Assembly (NCBI GenBank): GCA_959028445.1
Contig: CAUFRY010000026.1
Span: 1 to 29,514 of the forward strand
Reading direction: 5' to 3'
From: an uncultured Collinsella sp.
GTDB lineage: Bacteria; Actinomycetota; Coriobacteriia; Coriobacteriales; Coriobacteriaceae
Length of the DNA: 29,514 bases
The notes under the pieces were generated by a model, which was not told where the DNA came from, ran no database searches, and saw nothing but the letters and a program-made list of their open reading frames with translations. The position numbers were made by a program, and so were the translations under genes. Within the stretch, counting starts at the first letter, position 1, and each line of letters begins with the position of its first letter. Positions 1 through 6,359 of the stretch are shown here, piece by piece.

Positions 1-238
1 TGTGGGGGTGATGGCGACGTGCATTTTTGCGAGTATTCTGCAATCGAAGGCCCCTGCATACTGACCTCGGGCGAAAAAATCGGGATTTCTCGATGTTTTC
101 TACGAATGATGGGCGAGGTTATGGGCTGACAGCGTTTGATTTGCGGGGATATTCGCGGTCTTTGGCATTTATCGTGGCGCCCGAAACTCTTGGTTATGCT
201 GAATACTCCCAAAAATGCACGGCGCCTTGAGGGGGACC
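1..238. repeat. MITE-like element 1 with long terminal inverted repeats (family 1)
   Basis: The two ends are inverted copies of each other. The left end (about 3-42) and the reverse complement of the right end (197-238) match at about 30 of 40 positions. The inner part is best conserved, with GTGCATTTTTG followed by GAGTATTC. The same terminal sequence recurs at both ends of the element at 26926-27141, so this is a dispersed family. The interior has no similarity that I can see to the second copy. A 67-codon open frame at 27-230 runs through the element, but it follows the repeat rather than any protein pattern and is probably not a gene. The left end may begin upstream of the window. Confidence 0.7.
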
Positions 239-251
239 TTCGCGACAAAGG

Positions 252-290
252 AAACCGCCTCGTCGAAGTATGCATTCGACGAGGCGGTTT
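252..290 (-). terminator. Hairpin terminator downstream of lemA
   Basis: A perfect 16-bp inverted repeat (252-267 with 275-290) encloses a 7-nt loop. It starts 37 nt past the lemA stop codon. The stem ends in a T-rich stretch on both strands. On the minus strand this is followed by CCTTTG, so it most likely terminates lemA, although it could act in both directions. Confidence 0.75.
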
Positions 291-326
291 ATGCATATAC
301 CCGATTAAGGATACGCTGCGGATCTG

Positions 327-878
327 TTAGAACTTGACGGTCGGTGCCTGGCGGGCAGCTTCGGCGGCCTCGAAGCCCTGGCGCTCCTTAAACTGGAAGA
401 TGCCGGCAAAGATGACGGCCGGGAAGGTCTGGATGGCGTTGTTGTAGCTGAGCACGCAATCGTTGTAGCTCTGGCGCGCGTAGCTCACCTTGTTCTCGGT
501 GTCCTCGAGCGTGGACTGGAGCTGCGTAAAGTTGGTGTTCGCCTTAAGGTCGGGGTAGGCCTCGGCCACGGCAAAGAGCTGGCGCAGGGCGCCGGTCAGC
601 ACGTTGTCGGCTTCCATCTTGGCTTCGGGCGTGGTGGCGCTTACGGCGGCGTTGCGCGCGTTGACCACGGCGGCAAGCGTGTCCTGCTCGTGTTTGGCGT
701 AGCCCTTGACGGTCTCGACCAGGTTAGGGATCAGGTCGTTGCGGCGCTGCAGCTGCGTGTCGATGTTCTGCCAGGCGTTATCAATGCGATTGCGCTTGGT
801 GACCATGTTGTTGTAGATGCCGGCGATGGCGCAGACAATCACAATGACAACAACGATACCGATGATGACGGGAATCAT
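327..878 (-). CDS. lemA: LemA family protein
   Basis: This 183-residue protein has the LemA layout. A single N-terminal membrane segment (about residues 3-24) is followed by the family signature YNNMVTKRNRIDNAWQNID, then RRNDLIPNLVETVKGYAKHE and a long helical region. The length is typical of the family. LemA proteins are membrane-anchored helical proteins whose molecular role is not firmly established. They are often next to TPM-domain or HtpX genes, but neither is seen here. The ATG at 876-878 follows GGAGA at a good distance. A possible -10 box (TATACT on the minus strand, 940-945) lies upstream, with only a weak -35. The gene is transcribed away from the TetR regulator, and a hairpin terminator follows it. 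Confidence 0.93.
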   Translation of the reverse strand: MIPVIIGIVVVIVIVCAIAGIYNNMVTKRNRIDNAWQNIDTQLQRRNDLIPNLVETVKGYAKHEQDTLAAVVNARNAAVSATTPEAKMEADNVLTGALRQLFAVAEAYPDLKANTNFTQLQSTLEDTENKVSYARQSYNDCVLSYNNAIQTFPAVIFAGIFQFKERQGFEAAEAARQAPTVKF

Positions 879-1090
879 GGTGTCTCCGTTTCGAATGGCC
901 GCGGCGTCTTCCGCCGGCTGCCGTTGGTGTAACGCTACTAGTATACCCGCAACCTTTGGCGATACCGAACTTTCCGGTAAGCGTTATGTTTCCACCAAGG
1001 TAAGGCAATTCGCCAGGGGGCGGGCGATACAGGTGTAAGATATGCGACAGATTAGTGAGCGTTGTCTTCTCCTTGAGGAGGGCGATATAT

Positions 1091-1675
1091 ATGGACCTTC
1101 GTATCAAGAAAACCTATCGGGCCCTGTTCGAGGCCTTTACCGAGCTGCTCGAAGAACATCGGTTTGAGGACGTGACGGTTGCCATGCTGTGCGACCGCGC
1201 TATGATTCGTCGGACAACGTTCTACAAGCACTTCCGCGACAAAAACGATTACTTTGCCTTCTATATCGATGAACTCATGTCGGGCCTGCCGCAAAAGCGG
1301 GCCGATGCGGATGGCGCGGAGGGCGCCGAGGACGTGCGCGCGCTTCGCCACGAAGTGTTCGCCGATGCCATGGATCTGATCCTGGCGCATGAGCAGCTCA
1401 TGGATAACATTTTGGCGAGCAGTATGTCGGGTATGCTGACCAGCATGATTTGCGACCGCATCGCGCGCTCCATACGCGGGCGCGTGATGAGCGCGCTTGA
1501 CGAGGACGCGCTCGCGCCCGTATCGCTCGAGACAACGTCTGAGTTTGTCGCCGGCGGCATTATTCGGCTCTTTACTATGTGGTGGGAATCGGGCCACGTA
1601 CTAGAGCGCAGATCCGAAATCGCCGACGTGGTCGATGCGCTGTTCGAGCGGACCATGACGCCGGTGAGTCACTAA
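1091..1675 (+). CDS. TetR/AcrR family transcriptional regulator
   Basis: This is a 194-residue protein. The N-terminal 50 residues contain a TetR-type helix-turn-helix, with VTVAMLCDRAMIRRTTFYKHF giving the recognition helix and the family TTFYKHF signature. It is followed by a helical ligand/dimer domain that includes GGIIRLFTMWWESG, a motif common in the DhaS-like C-terminal domain group. The ATG at 1091 is chosen over an upstream in-frame codon at 1055 because GAGGAGG lies about 8 nt before it. A TAAGAT box at 1036-1041 may be the -10. The gene stands alone: lemA is divergent upstream and a tRNA lies in the opposite direction downstream, so its target cannot be read from context. It may regulate itself or lemA. 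The ligand is unknown. Confidence 0.9.
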   Translation: MDLRIKKTYRALFEAFTELLEEHRFEDVTVAMLCDRAMIRRTTFYKHFRDKNDYFAFYIDELMSGLPQKRADADGAEGAEDVRALRHEVFADAMDLILAHEQLMDNILASSMSGMLTSMICDRIARSIRGRVMSALDEDALAPVSLETTSEFVAGGIIRLFTMWWESGHVLERRSEIADVVDALFERTMTPVSH

Positions 1676-1678
1676 AAG

Positions 1679-1768
1679 TGGCGGAGAGAGGGGGATTCGA
1701 ACCCCCGGAACGCTCTCGCGCTCAACGGTTTTCAAGACCGCCGCATTCAACCGCTCTGCCATCTCTCC
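1679..1768 (-). tRNA. tRNA-Ser (anticodon UGA)
   Basis: On the minus strand there is a perfect 7-bp acceptor stem (GGAGAGA with TCTCTCC) and an anticodon loop CTTGAAA, which gives UGA. A long variable arm is typical of serine tRNA, and the T-arm reads GGGGGTTCGAATCCCCC. The discriminator base is G, as expected for serine, and CCA is encoded (1679-1681). A run of T follows at once on the minus strand. A class II tRNA of about 90 nt with CCA fits well. Proximity of tRNA-Ser to tadA and ffs is a common arrangement. Confidence 0.97.
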
Positions 1769-1819
1769 GTGAGTCGTAATGATAGCATCGTTTTGGATTT
1801 GCAACAGGGAAGGCGAACG

Positions 1820-3601
1820 ATGACGAGCACCGGAATCGATGAGAAGTTCATGCGCGAGGCGCTGGCGGAGGCGCGCGCCGCCGCTGCGGTGGGCGAGGTA
1901 CCGATTGGTGCCGTGGTAGTGCGCGCGGGCGAGATTCTCGCGAGGGCGCATAATCGCCGCGAGCTCGACCAGGACCCTTCGGCGCATGCCGAGTTTGCGG
2001 CCCTATGCGCCGCCGCGCAGTCACTCGGTCGCTGGCGCCTTTCCGATTGCACGGTCTACGTGACGCTCGAGCCCTGTTGCATGTGCGCGGGGCTTATGGT
2101 TAACGCGCGCGTGGGGCGCTGCGTGTACGGCGCGGCCGATGCCAAGGCGGGTGCGCTGGGCTCGCTGTATGACCTCAATGCCGATTCGCGCCTGAATCAT
2201 CGGTTTAATGTGACCTCCGGCGTGCTGGCAGGCGAGTGTCGCGAGGTACTGAGCAGCTATTTTGCTGGTTTGCGCGGTGCGGATGGCGTCACTTGCGGCC
2301 GCGGACTCGCACTTGACGCGCACGCCGCTCATGCCGAGGCGCTCGCGTGTGTCGAAGATACTGCCGTTGAGGCGGTCGATTTTGGTGCCGCGTGCCGCCG
2401 GCCCCGCCGTGTGCTGCTGGCGATTGATTCCTTTAAGGGCAGCGTTTCGAGCTCGCAGGCGGAGGCGGCGGTTGCCGAAGGTGTGCGCCGTGTGTGGCCC
2501 GATGCTCGGATAAGCGCGCTGCCGCTGGCGGACGGCGGCGAGGGAACGCTCGACGCCATCGCCGCGCGCGCCGGCGTGCTCTCGATCTGCGAGGTTGCAG
2601 GCCCCTTGGGCGACCGCGTGTCTGCCCGGATGCTGGTGGATGGCGAGTACGAGTCGGCTGGAATTGAGATGGCCGAGGCGGCGGGTATTGGGTATTCGTC
2701 CTGCACGGAATCGGCAGCGCTTGCGGCTTCGACCTATGGCGTGGGCGAACTCATGCTTCGCGCGGTCCGTGCTGGGGCAAAGACTATCTATATTGGTCTG
2801 GGCGGCAGCGCCACCAACGACGGTGGCGCCGGCATGCTGCAGGCGCTGGGCGCCCGCCTGGTCGATGGGTGTGGCTGCAATATCGCTCCCGGTCTTGCTG
2901 GCCTTGAGCAGGTGGCGAGCGTTGATTTGGCGCCAGCGCTGCAAGCTATGGATGGCGCTCGTATCGTTGTGCTTTCCGATGTCGAGAATCCGCTCGTGGG
3001 GCGTCGCGGGGCACTGGCGGTGTTTGGCGGGCAAAAGGGCCTGCCAACAGACGATGTCGAAGCGCTGGGCAGGTACGATGGCTGGATGGTCGGTTACGGT
3101 CGCCTGCTCGATACGGCGATTGCCGAGGCACGGGCTCAGGGGTTACTGCGCGTGCCCGAGGGCGCGCGGACGTTTGGCTCGGTGCTCGGCGTGCCCGGCG
3201 CCGGTGCCGCTGGCGGTCTGGGCGCCGCGCTGCTGGCGCTCGGTGCGGAGTTACGCTCGGGCGTGGAGACGGTGCTTGATCTGATTGGGTTTGACGAGCA
3301 CGTGCGCGATGTCGACCTGGTCATAACGGGCGAGGGCAATATGGACGAGCAATCCGCTGCCGGCAAGGCGCCGGTGGGCGTGGCCCGCCGTGCCAAGCGC
3401 TATGGCAAGCCGGTTGTTGCCGTCGTGGGCGGTCGCGCTGACAACCTGGATGCGGTGTATGGGCAGGGCGTCGACCTGGTTTTGCCGGTCTGCCGCAAGC
3501 CCATGGGCCTTGAGCTGGCGCTCGATCCCCAGGAAGCCACAACCAACCTCATCTGCGCCGGTGAAGCCACCGCCCAAGCCTACGACCTTGGCCGCATCTA
3601 A
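1820..3601 (+). CDS. tadA: Fusion protein: TadA tRNA adenosine deaminase + glycerate kinase
   Basis: This is a 593-residue two-part protein. Residues 1-150 are a complete TadA. They carry HAE at 56-58 (zinc ligand H56, proton shuttle E58) and PCCMC at 85-89 (zinc ligands C86 and C89), so the domain should deaminate A34 to inosine in tRNA-Arg(ACG). After a 45-residue linker, residues 195-593 are a full GarK/GlxK-type glycerate kinase. Its motifs are DSFKGSVSS (203-211), ADGGEGT (237-243), GLGGSATNDGG (326-336), SDVENPLVG (386-394), QKG and ITGEGNMDEQS (502-512). There is no stop codon or frame break in the linker. The ATG at 1820 follows GGGAAGG. An upstream in-frame GTG at 1769 abuts the tRNA gene and is less likely. 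The SRP RNA gene downstream fits the common tadA-ffs order. The glycerate kinase half has no pathway neighbours here. Confidence 0.93.
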   Translation: MTSTGIDEKFMREALAEARAAAAVGEVPIGAVVVRAGEILARAHNRRELDQDPSAHAEFAALCAAAQSLGRWRLSDCTVYVTLEPCCMCAGLMVNARVGRCVYGAADAKAGALGSLYDLNADSRLNHRFNVTSGVLAGECREVLSSYFAGLRGADGVTCGRGLALDAHAAHAEALACVEDTAVEAVDFGAACRRPRRVLLAIDSFKGSVSSSQAEAAVAEGVRRVWPDARISALPLADGGEGTLDAIAARAGVLSICEVAGPLGDRVSARMLVDGEYESAGIEMAEAAGIGYSSCTESAALAASTYGVGELMLRAVRAGAKTIYIGLGGSATNDGGAGMLQALGARLVDGCGCNIAPGLAGLEQVASVDLAPALQAMDGARIVVLSDVENPLVGRRGALAVFGGQKGLPTDDVEALGRYDGWMVGYGRLLDTAIAEARAQGLLRVPEGARTFGSVLGVPGAGAAGGLGAALLALGAELRSGVETVLDLIGFDEHVRDVDLVITGEGNMDEQSAAGKAPVGVARRAKRYGKPVVAVVGGRADNLDAVYGQGVDLVLPVCRKPMGLELALDPQEATTNLICAGEATAQAYDLGRI

Positions 3602-3617
3602 AATTCATCCCCTCGAT

Positions 3618-3686
3618 AAGTTGCGGTGAAATAGTTCCTGTTTGGCGGCTCAGACAGCAAAAACAGGAACTATTCCACCGCAACTT
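3618..3686. repeat. Palindromic repeat, family 3 (copy 1)
   Basis: Arms of 26 bp (3618-3643 and 3661-3686) pair with a single mismatch around a 17-nt loop. The outer 15 bases, AGTTGCGGTGAAATA and TATTCCACCGCAACT, recur at 22332-22398. The same A/C mismatch lies at the same place in both copies, while the inner arms differ. The element begins 17 nt after the tadA fusion stop and could also act as a weak terminator, although no clear T-run follows. Confidence 0.8.
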
Positions 3687-3737
3687 CGAGAATGGCTATC
3701 CGAGGCTGGCCGTCTTGGACCTTGGGTCGGACCGTCC

Positions 3738-3897
3738 GCCACGAAATGCGGCCATCTACTACGTTTAACCGAGTACCCTCGATCATCCCGAATTTTGCGA
3801 AATTAAAACTGCAGGTAGAAAGCTTGCCGGTTTTCGAAAAATCACGCTATGGTTGACCTCTGTGACCAAAACGTAGTAGATAGGCCCTTTTCGTGGC
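3738..3897. repeat. MITE-like element with 30-bp terminal inverted repeats (family 2, copy 1)
   Basis: The left end (3738-3767) and the reverse complement of the right end (3868-3897) match at 25 of 30 positions. Both contain GCCACGAAA and ATCTACTACGTTT. The right-hand 97 bp (3801-3897) aligns without gaps to 29381-29477 on the opposite strand, with about 73 percent identity counted by eye. The element holds no convincing open frame. Short length, terminal repeats and a second copy suggest a non-autonomous mobile element or a related dispersed repeat. No transposase is seen in the window. Confidence 0.75.
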
Positions 3898-3920
3898 ACA
3901 GCACCAGATCAGTCTATTTA

Positions 3921-3994
3921 GGACGGGGCTTTCTTGACTACTTTCGCCACTCTGATGCCCCACCAGTCAAAAAGCAGTCAAAAAAGCCCCGTCC
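3921..3994. repeat. Inverted repeat upstream of the SRP RNA gene
   Basis: Arms of 21 bp (3921-3941 and 3974-3994) pair with two mismatches. Each contains GGACGGGGCTTT or its complement. The loop side holds AGTCAAAAAGCAGTCAAAAAAG, a short direct repeat. On either strand the stem leads into AT-rich sequence, so this may be a bidirectional terminator separating upstream transcription from the SRP RNA promoter. I saw no second copy in the window. Confidence 0.6.
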
Positions 3995-4007
3995 CAAATT
4001 AGCTACC

Positions 4008-4036
4008 TTGCCCTGCTGGGCGGGAGCGGGTAAGAT
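4008..4036 (+). promoter_or_regulatory. Promoter of the SRP RNA gene
   Basis: TTGCCC at 4008-4013 and TAAGAT at 4031-4036 are separated by 17 bp. This is a good sigma-70-type promoter, and it would start transcription near 4043, just before the SRP RNA. Confidence 0.6.
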
Positions 4037-4050
4037 ATATCGAGCGCCTA

Positions 4051-4154
4051 GCGCGTTCGATGGGTTCGGATGACGACATGTTCCGAATCTGGTCAGGTCC
4101 GGAAGGAAGCAGCCATAAGGAGCCTCTGTCGGGCATCCGAATCCATCGAGCGCA
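4051..4154 (+). ncRNA. ffs: Small bacterial signal recognition particle RNA (4.5S type)
   Basis: The sequence carries the hallmark SRP domain IV loop GGTCAGGTCCGGAAGGAAGC and the opposing strand AGCAGCC. The ends pair as a long rod: TTCGATGG and TTCGGATG near the 5' end pair with CATCCGAA and CCATCGAG near the 3' end. This is the short form without an Alu domain. It binds Ffh and takes ribosomes translating membrane proteins to the membrane. It has its own promoter upstream and a terminator at the 3' end. The exact ends are approximate by a few bases. Confidence 0.95.
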
Positions 4155-4166
4155 CGGGCGCTTTTT
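4149..4166 (+). terminator. Intrinsic terminator of the SRP RNA
   Basis: A short GC hairpin, AGCGC-ACGG-GCGCT, is followed directly by six T residues at the 3' end of the SRP RNA. Confidence 0.7.
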
Positions 4167-4179
4167 TGTGCCGCGACGG

Positions 4180-4274
4180 GGCCCGGCCGGTGACGAGGTA
4201 TTTGGTGTCTCGCTGGTCCTCGGCTGCGCCTGTGGGATCGCTCGACTACCAAATACCTCGTCACCGGCCGGGCC
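4180..4274. repeat. Perfect 27-bp inverted repeat
   Basis: The left arm 4180-4206 (beginning GGCCCGGCCGG) and the right arm 4248-4274 are exact reverse complements around a 41-nt spacer. The remainder of the 4160-4496 gap shows no gene. A possible promoter for the ABC exporter lies at 4424-4452 (TTACGC, 17 bp, TACTAT), with low confidence. There is no T-run next to the hairpin, so it is not a typical terminator. I saw no second copy in the window. Confidence 0.8.
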
Positions 4275-4496
4275 ATGTCGTCCAAAAATCACCCGTAAAG
4301 GCGCGTTTATCTGAACAATTCAATCCCGTACTTAGTGGCACTCGCTGGCTTTGACAAAACATCGACGGCTACGTGCTGCCTTGGGCGCTAGTGATCAAGG
4401 CCCCTACATCTGTAACGAGTTGCTTACGCATCTCCAGGGTTCTCCGTACTATCATGAATCAGATTGAATTGAGATGATGATAGGGAGCGCCTTTTT

Positions 4497-6359
4497 ATGA
4501 TTGAGCTGCTCAGGCGTTTTGGTGGTAAGTTTCGCCGGTATATGGTGATTGGCCCTGCGTGCAAGTTGATTGAAGTGATCTTTGACCTGCTGACGCCGCT
4601 GGTGATTGCCCAGATGATTGATAAAGGTATCGGTGCGCACGACGTGAGTGCCGTCGTCCACTACGGCATGGTGCTCGCCGCCATGGCCGTGATCGGCATC
4701 TCGTTTACGCTCGTCTGCCAAAAGATGGCGGCGCTCACCTCGCAGGGCATGGGTACTGACATTCGCGGCGCACTCTACCAGCACATCAACAAGCTGAGCT
4801 ATGCCGAACTCGATCGCTTTGGCACGCCGTCGCTCATTACGCGTATTACCAACGACGTCAACCAGGTGCAGCTCGCCGTGGCGCTGGGCGTGCGCATGCT
4901 CATCCGCTGGCCTTTCCTGGCGGTGGGCTCCATGGTCGCGGCCCTTGCCATCGACCTTAAGCTCGGCATGATCTTTTTGATTTGCACGCCCGCCATCGGC
5001 CTGGTGTTTTGGTTTGTCATGGCGCACTGCATCCCGTACTACAAGCAGCTGCAGGCAAAGCTCGATCGCATCGCGCTTATTTGCCGCGAGGGACTTTCGG
5101 GCGCTCGTGTGGTCCGGGCGTTTGTGCGCGAGGGTCACGAACGTGAGCGTTTTGCCCAGGCGGCCGATGACCAGGCGCGTGTCGCAATCGCGGTGGGCAA
5201 GCTCTCGTCGATCCTCAACCCCGTCACGTTTTTGGTGATGAACCTGGGCGTGTGCGCCATCCTGTGGGTGGGCGGCATCCAGGTCAACGTGGGCGAGCTC
5301 ACGCAGGGCCAGGTCATGGCGTTTGTGAACTACATGACGCAGACCCTGACCTCCATCGTGTACGTCGCCAACCTGGTCGTGGTCTTTACCAAGGCGAGCG
5401 CCAGCGCGTCGCGTATCAACGAGGTGCTCAATTGCGTGCCGGGCATCACCGACGAGGGCAACCAGCCGGTCGCGCTGCCCAAGCCGGGCAATGTCGCTTC
5501 AGTTCCCGCGCTGAGCTTGAGCCATGCGAGCTTTTCGTTTGGCGTGGGCGCGGCAAATGCCGTGAGCGATGTGACGCTGGAGCTGCCGCTGGGCAAAACG
5601 CTCGGCATTATCGGCGGCACGGGCAGCGGCAAGTCCACGCTCGTCTCGCTCATCCCGCGCCTGTACGATGCGGGCACCGGCAGCGTGAGCGTGATGGGTA
5701 CCGACGTGCGCACTTGGCCGCTCGACCAGCTGCGCCACGTGGTCGCGACCGTTCCGCAGCGAGCGTCGCTGGTGAGCGGCACCATCCGCAGCAACCTGAC
5801 CTGGCGTGACGAGTCGGCGACCGACGAGGAGCTCTGGGCAGCGCTCGATATGGCGCAAGCGAGCGAGTTCGTGCACAACAAGCCGCAGGGCCTCGACGCC
5901 CCGGTCGAGGCGGGCGGCAAGAACTTCAGCGGCGGACAACGTCAGCGCCTGACCATCGCACGTGCCCTGGTGGGCGCTCCGCAGGTCCTGATCATGGATG
6001 ACTCCGCGTCGGCGCTCGACTTTAAGACTGACGCGGCGCTTCGCCATGCCATTCGCGAGCGCAGCGTGCGCGGTGCCGCCGAGGGCGGGCTGCCGCTGAC
6101 GACTGTCATCGTGAGCCAGCGCGTCTCGACCGTGCGCGATGCCGACATGATCTGCGTACTCGACCACGGCTCGGTTGCGGGCCTGGGCACGCATGACGAG
6201 CTGTACGCGACCTGCCAGCTCTATCGCGAGATCTGCCAGTCGCAGCTGCGCCGCGAGGAGCTCGAGGGCCAGCAGGGGAGTGCGGCGCCCACGTCCGTCC
6301 CAAGTCCCGCGTCCGCCCCGGCTGCCCCGGCATCCACTTGCGCAAAGGAGGGCTGCTAA
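4497..6359 (+). CDS. Heterodimeric ABC exporter, subunit with degenerate catalytic site
   Basis: This 620-residue ABC half-transporter has an N-terminal six-helix exporter domain (about residues 1-310) and a C-terminal ATPase domain. Walker A is GGTGSGKST (373-381), the signature is FSGGQ (477-481), and Walker B is LIMDD (498-502). The residue after the Walker B aspartate is D502 rather than the catalytic glutamate, and the switch histidine is replaced by Q541 (VSQRVS). This is the usual inactive-site subunit of heterodimeric multidrug-type exporters such as LmrCD, BmrCD or TmrAB. GGGAG precedes the ATG. The stop codon directly abuts the ATG of the second subunit, so the two are co-translated. 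The substrate is unknown: drug, lipid or peptide are all possible. The last 30 residues are Ala/Pro/Ser-rich. Confidence 0.93.
   Translation: MIELLRRFGGKFRRYMVIGPACKLIEVIFDLLTPLVIAQMIDKGIGAHDVSAVVHYGMVLAAMAVIGISFTLVCQKMAALTSQGMGTDIRGALYQHINKLSYAELDRFGTPSLITRITNDVNQVQLAVALGVRMLIRWPFLAVGSMVAALAIDLKLGMIFLICTPAIGLVFWFVMAHCIPYYKQLQAKLDRIALICREGLSGARVVRAFVREGHERERFAQAADDQARVAIAVGKLSSILNPVTFLVMNLGVCAILWVGGIQVNVGELTQGQVMAFVNYMTQTLTSIVYVANLVVVFTKASASASRINEVLNCVPGITDEGNQPVALPKPGNVASVPALSLSHASFSFGVGAANAVSDVTLELPLGKTLGIIGGTGSGKSTLVSLIPRLYDAGTGSVSVMGTDVRTWPLDQLRHVVATVPQRASLVSGTIRSNLTWRDESATDEELWAALDMAQASEFVHNKPQGLDAPVEAGGKNFSGGQRQRLTIARALVGAPQVLIMDDSASALDFKTDAALRHAIRERSVRGAAEGGLPLTTVIVSQRVSTVRDADMICVLDHGSVAGLGTHDELYATCQLYREICQSQLRREELEGQQGSAAPTSVPSPASAPAAPASTCAKEGC

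Noticed and set aside
27..230. Small gene of 67 codons
   Set aside because: It lies across the inverted ends of the repeat element, and its ends follow the repeat; no ribosome binding site is evident.
1055..1090. Upstream start of the TetR gene
   Set aside because: The best ribosome binding site lies just before 1091, and the added residues are not typical of the family.
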